The notes beneath the pieces were generated by a model. It was not told the origin of the DNA and made no database searches. It worked only from the letters and a program-made list of their open reading frames with translations. Both the position numbers and the translations under genes were made by a program. Below are positions 35,857-45,198 of a DNA stretch of 64,000 bases, piece by piece; positions within the stretch are counted from its first letter, which is position 1, and every line of letters starts with the position of its first letter. The DNA is taken from the NCBI RefSeq assembly GCF_030817215.1, contig NZ_JAUSZA010000001.1, forward strand, positions 5,802,501 through 5,866,500. Direction: 5' to 3'. This DNA comes from Paenibacillus sp. V4I3 (GTDB lineage: Bacteria; Bacillota; Bacilli; Paenibacillales; NBRC-103111).

Positions 35857-35910
35857 ATTCGCCCATTCCGTAGCCATTTGCTAATCCCTTGTTCCGTAAT
35901 CATTACGAAA

Positions 35911-35953
35911 AAGAAAAAGCCTTCCAGCCCACTCCAAAAGTGGTCTGAAAGGC
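35911..35953 (-). terminator. Terminator of the bshC-ahcY operon
   Basis: On the minus strand GCCTTTCAGACCACT pairs with AGTGGGCTGGAAGGC across a short loop and is followed by TTTTTCTTTTTC. It is about 120 bp downstream of the ahcY stop, on the far side of the repeat region. Confidence 0.85.
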
Positions 35954-36064
35954 ACTCAAAAGTTCTTGAAGGCTCTTAAAGGCTCTTAAAAGCACTTCAA
36001 GGCACTGAAAGCTCTCCTAAGCTATCCAATGCTTATAATAGCTCTTAAAAGCTCTCTCGAAGGC
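35954..36064 (-). repeat. Degenerate ~10-bp tandem repeat downstream of ahcY
   Basis: On the minus strand, units resembling GAGCCTTTAA, GAGCCTTCAA, GAACTTTTGA and GAGAGCTTTTAA follow one another across about 110 bp. The period is close to 10 bp in the middle part and irregular at the ends. It lies in the 3' untranslated region of the ahcY transcript. Confidence 0.65.
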
Positions 36065-36074
36065 TCCCCAAATC

Positions 36075-37337
36075 TTAATGCTCCGCCCAGCTATCCAGGT
36101 ACATCTTCTGCTCTTCTGTCAATGAGTCAATGCTAGTTCCAAGAGATTCCAACTTGAATCGAGCAACTTGTTCATCCAGCACGTAAGGTACATTAACAAC
36201 AGTTTTGCCTAATTTCTTGTACTCATCATTTACATATTTAAGTGACATAGCTTGAAGCGCAAACGTCATATCCATAATTTCTGCTGGATGACCATCGCCT
36301 GCTGCTAGGTTAACCAAACGTCCCTCAGCAAGTATATATACTTTACGACCGTCCGTCAGTTGGTACTCTTCAATATTGCGTCTAACTGTACGCTTGGAAG
36401 AAGACATTGCTTCAAGTTCCGGTTTGTTTACTTCAACGTCAAAGTGGCCTGCATTTGACAGAATCGCGCCATCTTTCATGACTTTGTAGTGTTCTCCACG
36501 AATCACATCACGGTTACCCGTAACTGTTACGAAGAAATCTCCCAATTTCGCTGCTTCCAGCATTGGCATAACAGCAAAGCCATCCATATAGGCCTCGACA
36601 CCTTTAATTGCATCAATTTCTGTTACAATTACATTCGCGCCCAAACCTTTAGCACGCATTGCCACTCCTTTACCACACCAGCCATAACCGACAACAACAA
36701 CTGTTTTACCAGCTACAACCAAGTTAGTTGTACGGTTGATGCCATCCCAAACGGATTGACCCGTTCCATAACGATTATCGAACAAGTATTTACAGAAGGC
36801 ATCGTTAACAGCGACCATCGGGAATTCAAGCTTGCCTTCTTTCTCCATCGCTTTTAGACGAAGAATACCTGTTGTTGTTTCTTCAGCTCCGCCGCGAACT
36901 TGTACAGCCAAATCTTTACGTTCGGAATGAAGAATAGAAACCAAATCGCCACCATCATCAATGATGAGGTCAGGCTTCGTTTCGAGCGCTTTAATCAGCA
37001 GCTCTTTGTATTCTTCCGGACTCGGATTGTATTTCGCAAAAACGGTAATACCGTCCTCAACAAGCGCTGCACAAACGTCATCTTGTGTAGATAGCGGATT
37101 GCTGCCCGTAATCGTTACTTCAGCTCCACCGGCTTTTACTACTTTGGCTAAATAGGCCGTTTTCGCTTCCAAATGCAAGGAAATAGCTACTTTCAATCCT
37201 TTAAAAGGCTGTTCCTTCTCAAATTGCTCGCGAATACGGTTCAAAACAGGCATATGCGCCTGGACCCAATCAATTTTCAAATGACCTTCAGGTGCCAGCG
37301 TTATATCAGCAACAATACTCTTTTCTACAGTTGTCAT
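36075..37337 (-). CDS. ahcY: Adenosylhomocysteinase (SAH hydrolase)
   Basis: NAD-dependent hydrolysis of S-adenosylhomocysteine to adenosine and homocysteine, relieving product inhibition of methyltransferases. The 420-residue protein has the substrate-domain GAEVTITGSNPLSTQDDV, GGAEETTTG near 147, the NAD-binding GYGWCGKG near 215 and HFDVEVN near 290. It lacks the insertion of the eukaryotic type, so it resembles the shorter archaeal/Thermotoga form; some of those prefer related nucleosides. SD AGGAGG. It starts 12 bp after bshC and is co-transcribed with it. Confidence 0.94.
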   Translation of the reverse strand: MTTVEKSIVADITLAPEGHLKIDWVQAHMPVLNRIREQFEKEQPFKGLKVAISLHLEAKTAYLAKVVKAGGAEVTITGSNPLSTQDDVCAALVEDGITVFAKYNPSPEEYKELLIKALETKPDLIIDDGGDLVSILHSERKDLAVQVRGGAEETTTGILRLKAMEKEGKLEFPMVAVNDAFCKYLFDNRYGTGQSVWDGINRTTNLVVAGKTVVVVGYGWCGKGVAMRAKGLGANVIVTEIDAIKGVEAYMDGFAVMPMLEAAKLGDFFVTVTGNRDVIRGEHYKVMKDGAILSNAGHFDVEVNKPELEAMSSSKRTVRRNIEEYQLTDGRKVYILAEGRLVNLAAGDGHPAEIMDMTFALQAMSLKYVNDEYKKLGKTVVNVPYVLDEQVARFKLESLGTSIDSLTEEQKMYLDSWAEH

Positions 37338-37349
37338 GTTAGTTTCCTC

Positions 37350-38984
37350 CTATAAATAATAAATACGATGCAAACCGTCCACAGGAATCGGTGTCTCAAG
37401 TAAATCTCGGAGCCATTCATTCCCATACCGATTCATATAAGCACACCCATTATACACTCTTTCTTGTGGCTTGGCGAACGGTAATATCGTTAGTCTTATG
37501 CGTTCTAATTGTCGCAACGCTGCATCGAATTGCGCGTTATATGCTTCTCCTGCTTTATTACGCAAATATTCGATTTGCTCCAGGATTTTCGCCAAATTCG
37601 TTTCTCCCAGCTTTTTAACCCCGGGATTAATCGCGGCAAGAGATTCCACAAGTGGTGCGTAGTTCACACTGAAATCCGATTTTACGGCTTCGAAGCGCTC
37701 ATTCAATTGCAATGTATCTTGAGCATCCAGCCACTCTTGCTTCTTGTGCTCAAAGCGCTCAAGTACGTCCTCAAATGTAAAGCCATATTTGTTCATTTGC
37801 TTCTGAACCGTACCCTCGATCAGAGTAAACTCCATTCGCGGTGCTATGATCGGCATTTTCATTCCAAATTGTTCAAAAGCATGCTTCGTTAGCGACCAGT
37901 AAGCAATCTCCCCTGGTCCTAGCACAGTAGCGAGAACAGGGAATAGAAATTCTTGCATTAGAGGCCGCGACATCACGTTGTTGCTCAAATTCTCAGGCGT
38001 TGTTAAAGCTAAATCTTGGAGCTGCTGCCTAGTATAACTATAGTGCTTCTTCTTATCTGTAAATATTTCACCTTCACGATGCAAGAGCAGCCGCTGTCCA
38101 TCTGCAAATACAAACAAATTAGCTCCGTCTTTGCTTACTTCAGCTTGACTCTCATATCCTGCTTGCCGGGCTGCATCCTGACTCTTCTGTAGCGATCCCG
38201 AGAATGCTTCATTCTGTAGGATTAGCTTCTCAAACATGGACGCTTCCAAAGCTCGTAGGGAAGGTTCATCGGAATCTATAAGGACAAGCCCGTATTCCCC
38301 AAACAGGATGGCCATCCAACGAGCAAAAGCATCGGATAACGTCGCCCCATCTTCTGTTGTTCCCTCCAGCTTAGCGATTAACGAAGCTTTAAACTCTGTA
38401 TCCATCAAAGATTGATCTAACGCCGTCAAGGCCTCTTTCCATGCATCAGGTTCAATAGGCAGCTTACTGACGGATGTGCGACGCCCTGTCGGATGATCCA
38501 CCTTGATTTTCTCAATTTGCTGGGCATTCGATAGCGTATACGTATGGTTAACTTCATCAAAATCATGATCCTCACCAGCGATCCAAAAAATCGGCACAAC
38601 TGGGCGTTGTAATTTCCCACTCCATTCACGTGCCAATTGAACAATGCTAATGGCTTTGTACAAAACAAGCAGTGAACCGCCGAACAACCCGGCTTGCTGG
38701 CCACCAACAATGGCAAGTGTATTCTTATCAGCCAACGCTGATATTTGGTCAAATGCAGCCTGTGCATTCCCTATTCTCTCATTGTATTCGCGCAAAACTT
38801 GCACCATGCGCCCTCGATCAACTTGAGGTGAAGTCTTTGTTTCGTCTAACCATAGCACTCGGGACTGCCAGTCTTCCAAGTTTCCGAAGTGGTAAGGAAA
38901 TAAAGCTTTAGCTTTATCCGTTTGAGCTATGTAATCTTCCGCTAACTTCTGATTTTTCTTCCAATGAAAAGTTTCCATTTGCAT
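37350..38984 (-). CDS. bshC: Bacillithiol biosynthesis cysteine-adding enzyme BshC
   Basis: Adds cysteine to glucosaminyl-malate in the last step of bacillithiol synthesis. The 544-residue protein has the family motifs VGGQQAGLFGG near 93, PIFWIAGEDHDFDEVNH near 130 and GPGEIAYWSLTKHAFE near 357, and a C-terminal coiled-coil region near 430-500. The GAGGAG SD is 13 bases before the first ATG, rather long; a second ATG two codons on is even further. In Bacilli bshC usually neighbours mraZ; here ahcY and the DUF4349 gene intervene. Confidence 0.94.
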   Translation of the reverse strand: MQMETFHWKKNQKLAEDYIAQTDKAKALFPYHFGNLEDWQSRVLWLDETKTSPQVDRGRMVQVLREYNERIGNAQAAFDQISALADKNTLAIVGGQQAGLFGGSLLVLYKAISIVQLAREWSGKLQRPVVPIFWIAGEDHDFDEVNHTYTLSNAQQIEKIKVDHPTGRRTSVSKLPIEPDAWKEALTALDQSLMDTEFKASLIAKLEGTTEDGATLSDAFARWMAILFGEYGLVLIDSDEPSLRALEASMFEKLILQNEAFSGSLQKSQDAARQAGYESQAEVSKDGANLFVFADGQRLLLHREGEIFTDKKKHYSYTRQQLQDLALTTPENLSNNVMSRPLMQEFLFPVLATVLGPGEIAYWSLTKHAFEQFGMKMPIIAPRMEFTLIEGTVQKQMNKYGFTFEDVLERFEHKKQEWLDAQDTLQLNERFEAVKSDFSVNYAPLVESLAAINPGVKKLGETNLAKILEQIEYLRNKAGEAYNAQFDAALRQLERIRLTILPFAKPQERVYNGCAYMNRYGNEWLRDLLETPIPVDGLHRIYYL

Positions 38985-39089
38985 ACGCGACTAGTGTCTC
39001 CTCTTCATACCAAATAAACCGACTATCCTTTGATTGTACACGTAAGGTCAGCAATCGTCAAAACTGTATTTTTAATAATTACAATTGAA

Positions 39090-39120
39090 CATTAAAAAGC
39101 CGCCCCCTGCGGGACGGCTC
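39090..39120 (-). terminator. Terminator of the opp operon
   Basis: On the minus strand AGCCGTCCCGC pairs with GGGGGCGGCT (with small asymmetry) followed by TTTTTAATG, eight bases after the oppF stop codon. Confidence 0.9.
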
Positions 39121-39127
39121 GACAATC

Positions 39128-40090
39128 TTAATACAAATGACAAGCTACGAAGTGATTTGGTTCCACTTCTTTGGATGGCGGCATCGATACCGCACACTGC
39201 GGCATTGCTTGCGGACAGCGCGTACGGAACGGACATCCACTAGGCGGATTAAGCGGGCTTGGTACATCACCTTGTAAGATGATGCGCTCACGCGTACGCT
39301 CAATTTCCGGATCTGGGATCGGAATTGCAGAAAGCAGTGATTGTGTGTAAGGATGAAGCGGCTTCGCGTAAAGAGCATCTGACGTTGTCACCTCAACGAG
39401 GTTACCAAGGTACATAACACCGATACGATCGGAAATATGCTTAACCATCGCCAAATCATGCGCAATAAATAGGTAAGTCAAGCCCATTTCCTTCTGTAAT
39501 CTCTTGAACAGGTTAACAACCTGAGCCTGTACGGAAACGTCCAGTGCTGAGATCGGCTCATCCGCAATAATGAATTTCGGCTCAATCGCAAGCGCACGGG
39601 CAATCCCGATACGTTGACGCTGACCACCGGAAAACTCATGCGGGAAACGGTTAGCATGCTCATCGTTCAAACCAACGGCACGAAGCAATTCCATCACGCG
39701 TTCTTTACGTTTAGCGCCTTTGTACAAACCATGAATATCAATACCTTCAGCAATGATATTTCCAACCGTCATACGAGGGTTCAAAGAAGCGTAAGGATCT
39801 TGGAATACCATTTGCATATTCCGATTAAAGTCTTTCAGCTTCTTCCCCTTCAACTTATGAACATCTTCACCGTCGAAAATAACTTCGCCTTCCGTTGCAT
39901 CATAAAGCTTAATAATCGTTCTACCCGCTGTCGATTTCCCACATCCGGATTCCCCTACGAGACCAAATGTTTCACCGCGGTTAATTTCTATGGAGAAATT
40001 GTCAACAGCTTTCAAAATTTTACCGTTGCCAAGATTAAAATGCTTCTTCATATTACGAATTTGCAAGATAGGTTGATTAGATTTAGACAT
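39128..40090 (-). CDS. oppF: Oligopeptide ABC transporter ATP-binding protein OppF
   Basis: One of two ATPase subunits of an Opp/Dpp-type peptide importer. In the 320-residue protein: Walker A GESGCGKST near 50, Q-loop MVFQDPYASLNP near 93, signature SGGQRQR near 155, Walker B FIIADEPISALD near 174, and the C-terminal oligopeptide-specific cysteine domain (GCPFRTRCPQAMPQC) that may bind an Fe-S cluster. SD GGGAGGT. It overlaps oppD by eight bases. Confidence 0.94.
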   Translation of the reverse strand: MSKSNQPILQIRNMKKHFNLGNGKILKAVDNFSIEINRGETFGLVGESGCGKSTAGRTIIKLYDATEGEVIFDGEDVHKLKGKKLKDFNRNMQMVFQDPYASLNPRMTVGNIIAEGIDIHGLYKGAKRKERVMELLRAVGLNDEHANRFPHEFSGGQRQRIGIARALAIEPKFIIADEPISALDVSVQAQVVNLFKRLQKEMGLTYLFIAHDLAMVKHISDRIGVMYLGNLVEVTTSDALYAKPLHPYTQSLLSAIPIPDPEIERTRERIILQGDVPSPLNPPSGCPFRTRCPQAMPQCAVSMPPSKEVEPNHFVACHLY

Positions 40091-41117
40091 GTTGATGACC
40101 TCCCACTCCTACAGGACGTTCAACCTTCGGTGCATCTGGGTGCAACAGCCAGCAAGCGGCACTGTGTGTCTCAGAAAGCGACGTATGCTCTGGATCTTCT
40201 TCCAAACAATGATTCATAGCATATGGACATCTGGCTGCAAAAGCACACCCTTTTGGAGGTGCGAACAGATCTGGTGGCGTACCTGGAATAGGTACAAGCT
40301 CTTCATTACTATTCGTATCCAAACGCGGCACCGAACGAAGCAAGCCCCATGTATATGGATGCTGCGGCTCGTAGAAAATTTCATCTACTGTACCTTGCTC
40401 AATAATTTTCCCAGCGTACATAACGACAACACGTTGAGCCATATCAGCTACGACACCAAGGTCATGCGTAATTAAGATAATAGATGAGTCCGTTTTAACA
40501 GAAATCGTCTTCATCAAATCAATAATTTGCGCTTGAATCGTTACGTCAAGAGCCGTTGTTGGCTCATCTGCGATAAGCAGTTTTGGCGAGCAAGCAAGTG
40601 CGATAGCAATCATAACACGCTGACGCATACCACCGGAGAGCTCATGCGGATATTGATGAATACGGCCCTCTGGAGAGTTAATGCCTACAAGCTTAAGAAT
40701 TTCAATAGCCTTCTCTGTTGCAGCCTTTTTGTTTAAACCTTCATGTTTGATCAAACCTTCTGTGATTTGATCGCCGACTTTCATCGTCGGATTCAAAGAA
40801 GTCATTGGATCCTGGAAAATCATACCCATTTCGGATCCACGAATTTTCTCCATTTGTCTGTTGGAAAGCTTGGTAATATCCAATTTCCCGTCAAACATGA
40901 TAGAACCGCTTTTTATATAGCTAGGCGGAGTAGGAATTAAACGCATGAGCGTTTGTGCCGTTACGGACTTACCGCAGCCGGATTCACCTACAATCGCCAA
41001 CACTTCACCTTTTTTCAAAGAAAAAGATACGCCGCGAACAGCTTGAACTTCCCCCGCATATGTCCGGAAAGAAACTCTCAAATCTTTTACTTCTAGTAAA
41101 TTGTTATTGGTGCTCAT
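40083..41117 (-). CDS. oppD: Oligopeptide ABC transporter ATP-binding protein OppD
   Basis: Second ATPase subunit. Walker A GESGCGKSVTAQ near 44, Q-loop FQDPMTSLNP near 102, signature SGGMRQR near 160, Walker B LLIADEPTTALD near 180, and the C-terminal GCAFAARCPYAMNHC cysteine motif. Two ATG codons are adjacent; the second (41117) gives better spacing to AGGGGTG and is chosen, giving 344 residues. Its end overlaps oppF. Confidence 0.94.
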   Translation of the reverse strand: MSTNNNLLEVKDLRVSFRTYAGEVQAVRGVSFSLKKGEVLAIVGESGCGKSVTAQTLMRLIPTPPSYIKSGSIMFDGKLDITKLSNRQMEKIRGSEMGMIFQDPMTSLNPTMKVGDQITEGLIKHEGLNKKAATEKAIEILKLVGINSPEGRIHQYPHELSGGMRQRVMIAIALACSPKLLIADEPTTALDVTIQAQIIDLMKTISVKTDSSIILITHDLGVVADMAQRVVVMYAGKIIEQGTVDEIFYEPQHPYTWGLLRSVPRLDTNSNEELVPIPGTPPDLFAPPKGCAFAARCPYAMNHCLEEDPEHTSLSETHSAACWLLHPDAPKVERPVGVGGHQHV

Positions 41118-41133
41118 CATTATTCACCCCTTC

Positions 41134-42066
41134 TTACTTGCGCATTTTTGGATCAAGCGCATCACGAAGCCCGTCGCCGAGTAAATTGAAGCTTAATAGA
41201 ATCAAGCTGAAAATAATCGTCGGGAAAATAAGGCGATGCGGATATAACCGGATATAATTGGCGCCGTCAGATAGCAAGTTACCCAGCGATGCGAGCGGCG
41301 GTTTAACACCAAGACCAATAAAGCTAAGGAACGCTTCCGTAAAGATAGCAGCTGGAACAACAAAGGTAATTTGCACAATGATGATACCTAACGCATTAGG
41401 AATCAAACTGCGCATAATAATTCTCATTGGAGATGCACCAAGTGTACGAGATGCAAGTACAAACTCTTGCTCTTTCAACGTTAACATTTGACCGCGTACC
41501 AAACGTGCCATTGGAACCCAACCCGTTATGGCCATGGCCAAAATAATAGATGGAATACCTGAACCAATAACCATAATGAGTAGAATGGCGATTAACAAGA
41601 AAGGAATCGCATATACGATTTCAATCGTACGCTGCATCACTTCATCGACTTTCCCGCCATAGTAAGCAGAAATACCGCCATAAATAACACCAATAACCAA
41701 ATCAATTATAGCTGCGATAATCCCAATGAATAATGAGATACGTGTCCCCCACCATACACGGGTCCATACATCGCGGCCGAAGTCGTCTGTACCGAACCAG
41801 TGGTCACCACTTGGAGCCACATTTTTCGCTTTTAAGTTTTGCGTCTGATAATCGTAGCTTGAAACAAAAGGTACAATAATCGCAAATACGATCAAAGCAA
41901 CCAATATAATTAAGCCAGCCATAGCCAGTCTATTTTTCTTAAGTCGTCTCCAAGCGTCCTGCCAATAATTGAGCGAAGGTCTAACAATTTTTTCGCCAGT
42001 TAAAGATTTATTTGAAACGGGAGCAAACTTGTAGTTATTCTCTGTTGATTGATTCGGAGTTTGCAT
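41134..42066 (-). CDS. oppC: Oligopeptide ABC transporter permease OppC
   Basis: Inner permease with an N-terminal cytoplasmic segment, a first helix near 48-70, a large loop (GDHWFGTDDFGRDVWTRV) and five more helices; the EAA loop is ASRTLGASPMRIIMRSLIPN near 204. GGCGGGA SD. It begins three bases after the oppB stop and is coupled to it. Confidence 0.94.
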   Translation of the reverse strand: MQTPNQSTENNYKFAPVSNKSLTGEKIVRPSLNYWQDAWRRLKKNRLAMAGLIILVALIVFAIIVPFVSSYDYQTQNLKAKNVAPSGDHWFGTDDFGRDVWTRVWWGTRISLFIGIIAAIIDLVIGVIYGGISAYYGGKVDEVMQRTIEIVYAIPFLLIAILLIMVIGSGIPSIILAMAITGWVPMARLVRGQMLTLKEQEFVLASRTLGASPMRIIMRSLIPNALGIIIVQITFVVPAAIFTEAFLSFIGLGVKPPLASLGNLLSDGANYIRLYPHRLIFPTIIFSLILLSFNLLGDGLRDALDPKMRK

Positions 42067-42069
42067 TGT

Positions 42070-43002
42070 TTATTTCCCGCCTTTCCCAAGACGAATTCTA
42101 GGGTCTACAAAGCCATACACTACGTCTGTAATAAATATTACTAAGATAAGAATACTTGAGTAGAAAATGGTTAATCCAGAAATCATTGTGTAGTCATTGG
42201 AATAAACCGATGTTACAAAGTGTTTACCCAAACCTGGCACAGAGAAAATTTGTTCAACAACTAGCGTTCCTGTGATGACGTTTACAAATATTGGACCTAT
42301 TATTGTGATAACTGGTAAAATAGCATTTCTTATCGTGTGCTTAACAACAACTGTAAAATTGGTTAAACCTTTGGATTTGGCTGTCTTAATGTAATCTTGA
42401 TTCAGAACGTCCAACATGGAAGTTCGCATCAAACGTGCCAAGATTGCAATAGTTCCGAATGAGAGCGCAAGTGATGGTAAAATACGATAACTTGGACCTT
42501 TCCATAATCCTGCAGGAAGAATGCCCCATTTAACACCGATATAATAAGAAAGCAATGGACCAAGAACAAATGATGGGATAGATACACCCAGAATCGCAAT
42601 AAACATTGCCGTATAATCGCCTGCTTTATTATGCTTCAAAGAGGCAATGATCCCTAAAGTAAGACCTGCAATAATAGCAATAGCGATGGAAATCAACCCA
42701 AGTTCTAGTGAAGAAGGAAATGCTTGTTTGATAATATCAGTAACTTTGTGAGCAGGGAATTGATAGGAAGCTCCTAGATCGCCATGGATGATATTGTTCA
42801 TGAAAGTCAGGTACTGTTCCCATAATGGCTTATCTAAACCGTATTGCTTCATCAGCATCTCTTTCGTCGCTTTAGGAATCCGTTCAGAACCTTCTCCAAG
42901 TGGATTACCTGGTAAGTTTTTCATCAATACGAATGTAAATGATGCAATTAGCCATAACGTAATAAGCGCATATAAGAAACGGCGAAGAATGAACTTAACC
43001 AT
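42070..43002 (-). CDS. oppB: Oligopeptide ABC transporter permease OppB
   Basis: Six-helix permease starting MVKFILRRFLYALITLW, with the family motif PGNPL, a large periplasm-side loop containing KQYGLDKPLWEQY, and the EAA loop KTAKSKGLTNFTVVVKHTIRN near 205. AGGAGG SD eight bases before the ATG. Preceded by an intercistronic hairpin that may set the ratio of OppA to permease. Confidence 0.94.
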   Translation of the reverse strand: MVKFILRRFLYALITLWLIASFTFVLMKNLPGNPLGEGSERIPKATKEMLMKQYGLDKPLWEQYLTFMNNIIHGDLGASYQFPAHKVTDIIKQAFPSSLELGLISIAIAIIAGLTLGIIASLKHNKAGDYTAMFIAILGVSIPSFVLGPLLSYYIGVKWGILPAGLWKGPSYRILPSLALSFGTIAILARLMRTSMLDVLNQDYIKTAKSKGLTNFTVVVKHTIRNAILPVITIIGPIFVNVITGTLVVEQIFSVPGLGKHFVTSVYSNDYTMISGLTIFYSSILILVIFITDVVYGFVDPRIRLGKGGK

Positions 43003-43045
43003 ATTGCTCCTCCTTTATTAAAATGAACTGCTTAGAAATTTAGAA

Positions 43046-43077
43046 GAGGCCGCTCCCACGAGGTGCGAACGGCCCCT
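43046..43077 (-). terminator. Intercistronic hairpin between oppA and oppB
   Basis: On the minus strand GGCCGTTCGCAC pairs imperfectly with GTGGGAGCGGCC. The T-tract after it is poor, so it is more likely a partial terminator or 3' stabiliser that favours high oppA mRNA than a full stop. Confidence 0.65.
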
Positions 43078-43099
43078 TCTTGTAAATATGAAGTATAGA

Positions 43100-44782
43100 T
43101 TACTTAATAGTAACCCATTTCAGTTCCCATTCTTGACCAAATGAAGGAAGAATCAAACCGTTAACTGCAGGCTTTTTCAAGTAAGCACGAGTACGGAAGT
43201 AAAGTGGTGCTACACCTTGATCATCCATGAGGATTTTCTCAGCTTCAATCATTGCTTTCGCACGTTTGGAAGGATCAACTTCTGCTTGAGCTTGCTTAAT
43301 TAGCGTATCATATTGCGGGTTGCTGTAGTCGCCTTCATCAAACTCTCCGCCAGTTACCCACATATCCAAGAATGTCATTGGATCGTTGTAATCCGCGCCC
43401 CATAGGGAAAGAGCGATTTCGAAGTCATGTTTGGAGGACAACTCGATACGCAATGCATGCGGAACTGGGTTCGCTTCTGCTTCGTATCCAAGATTTTGTT
43501 TCCATTGTGCAAGGATGAACTCAAGTGATTTTTTCGCAGTTTCTGTATCATCCGCGTTCACTTTCATTTTTGGAAGAGCTGTTAAACCAGCTTCTTTCAA
43601 ACCTTCAGCAAGCAATTGTTTTGCTTTAGCTGCATCGAACTTAGGTTGAGTTTCGCCAGCAGATTTACGGAAGTCGCCGCCTGCACCGTCAGAAGTACCG
43701 CCAGGCACTAAACCTGTGGATGATACGGAACCGTTAGCAAGAACTGTATCTACGTAAGCTTGACGATCGATTGCCATACCTAAAGCTTGACGGATTTTCT
43801 TGTTAGCTAAGGCAGGAACTTTTTTCGTTTGGTACATCAGGTAGGAGTTAGTCAACTCAGGTTTTGGCAAGTTGTCTGGTTTACCTGCATATAGTTTAAG
43901 TTGATCGCGATTGATTTCAGCCAAATCAGCTGCATCTGTTTCATATAGGTTGAGTCCTGTATTTGTATCTTTTACGATATTGACAGTTGCTTTCGTAAGC
44001 TTAACGTTAGCAGCATCCCAATATTTATCGTTTTTAACAAGTTCAAGTGTTTGGCCATGATCCCATTTGCTTAAAATAAATGGACCTGCACCAATGACTT
44101 TATCAGCTTCTGCTCCATATTTATCACCAGCTTTTGTAACGAAATCTTCTCTTTGTGGCAAGAAAGTTCCGAACGCAAGCATTTGTGTAAAGAAGGTAAC
44201 TGGTTTCTCAAGTTTAATTTCAAGTTGTTTGTCGCTAATTGCTTTTACGCCAAGTGCATCTTGAGCTTTTTTAACATCTTCAGGTGTTTTTGCTTTCGTT
44301 ACAGCTTCTCCACCTTTTATCCAAGCTACTACGAAGCTATATTGTCCTTTTGTTGCTGGATCTAAAGTACGTTTGAAAGAATAAACGAAGTCTTGTGCTT
44401 TTACTGGTTGACCATCTGACCAGTTCGCATTGTCGCGAATGTCGATTGTGTAAGTTAGACCATCAGCTGAAATTTTAGGGAAATCTTTTGCAAGTCCAGG
44501 AGTCGCTTTGCCGTCTTTGTCAGTACGAAAAAGACCTTCGTTAAATGCGCTAATGAATGTGAAAGCAGCATTTGCTGTTGCTTTGGAGCTATCCATAACA
44601 GGTGGCTCTGCAGTAAAGTTGATTTTAATTTCTTGCGGTTTGTTAGATGCCGCAGGAGCTGCTGTACCTTTAGTATCCCCAGTTGGAGATGCAGATGGTT
44701 CCTCTTTTTTGGCACAACCAATTGCCACACTACCCATAAGCGTTAATGCTACTGCTGTAGAAACCCATTTCGTCGCTTTCAT
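43100..44782 (-). CDS. oppA: Oligopeptide-binding lipoprotein OppA
   Basis: Extracellular solute-binding lipoprotein (SBP family 5) feeding peptides to OppBCDF. The signal peptide of the 560-residue protein ends at lipobox VAIGC (cysteine 23), followed by a Ser/Pro/Thr/Ala-rich linker to about 48. Family landmarks are INFTAEPPVMDSSKATAN, DNANWSDGQPVKAQDFVYS near 120 and the ADYNDPMTFLDMW segment near 470. AGGAGG SD six bases before the ATG. First gene of the operon, read from the promoter at 44954-44981. Confidence 0.93.
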   Translation of the reverse strand: MKATKWVSTAVALTLMGSVAIGCAKKEEPSASPTGDTKGTAAPAASNKPQEIKINFTAEPPVMDSSKATANAAFTFISAFNEGLFRTDKDGKATPGLAKDFPKISADGLTYTIDIRDNANWSDGQPVKAQDFVYSFKRTLDPATKGQYSFVVAWIKGGEAVTKAKTPEDVKKAQDALGVKAISDKQLEIKLEKPVTFFTQMLAFGTFLPQREDFVTKAGDKYGAEADKVIGAGPFILSKWDHGQTLELVKNDKYWDAANVKLTKATVNIVKDTNTGLNLYETDAADLAEINRDQLKLYAGKPDNLPKPELTNSYLMYQTKKVPALANKKIRQALGMAIDRQAYVDTVLANGSVSSTGLVPGGTSDGAGGDFRKSAGETQPKFDAAKAKQLLAEGLKEAGLTALPKMKVNADDTETAKKSLEFILAQWKQNLGYEAEANPVPHALRIELSSKHDFEIALSLWGADYNDPMTFLDMWVTGGEFDEGDYSNPQYDTLIKQAQAEVDPSKRAKAMIEAEKILMDDQGVAPLYFRTRAYLKKPAVNGLILPSFGQEWELKWVTIK

Positions 44783-45198
44783 AAAACTCCTCCTTTAAAA
44801 TATGTATCTAAACATCTATGGTTAGGTGTTTTGATAGTTTTACTAACACAAACCTCACACCTTAAACCCTAAAACAAATGAAACAGCTTTACGCATGTCA
44901 GTATATCTGACTCGAACCTCTGGTAAAAAAATTTACTAGACTCTACGCAAGGAATTATAACATATAACTATGCTTTGTCCAGAACAAATTTTCCTTTTCA
45001 TTCATTCCGATAAAATTTTAATTCACCTTTGTTAAAATAATATGAAGAAAAAGGTCCTTTACGGTTTCTAATTATACAACCATCGGTCAATAAAATCTAG
45101 ACGGATTTCATTGTTATTTTCTACAATTCTTAAATAAATATTACAAACACACGCTAACAATTGATTTATTCACATTATTTCCACAAAATTGATCTATA
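44783..45198. other. Non-coding stretch upstream of oppA
   Basis: Very A+T rich, with the oppA promoter in its middle and a roughly 170-nt leader before the oppA start. No gene, strong riboswitch or terminator was recognised. The leader includes a TAGTAAA...TTTACCAGA segment that could form a weak stem. Confidence 0.7.
44954..44981 (-). promoter_or_regulatory. Sigma-A promoter of oppABCDF
   Basis: On the minus strand TGGACA (44976-44981) and a perfect TATAAT (44954-44959) are separated by 16 bp. It is the best promoter match in the stretch upstream of oppA. Confidence 0.75.

Larger units (their letters stand above)
35509..36074. other. Non-coding stretch between ahcY and the DUF4349 gene
   Basis: No plausible gene is seen on either strand. 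It holds, from left to right: the untranslated upstream region of the DUF4349 gene, two related 19-bp hairpins 40 bp apart (35798-35816 and 35838-35856), the ahcY terminator (35911-35953), and a degenerate short-period repeat up to the ahcY stop. Confidence 0.75.
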
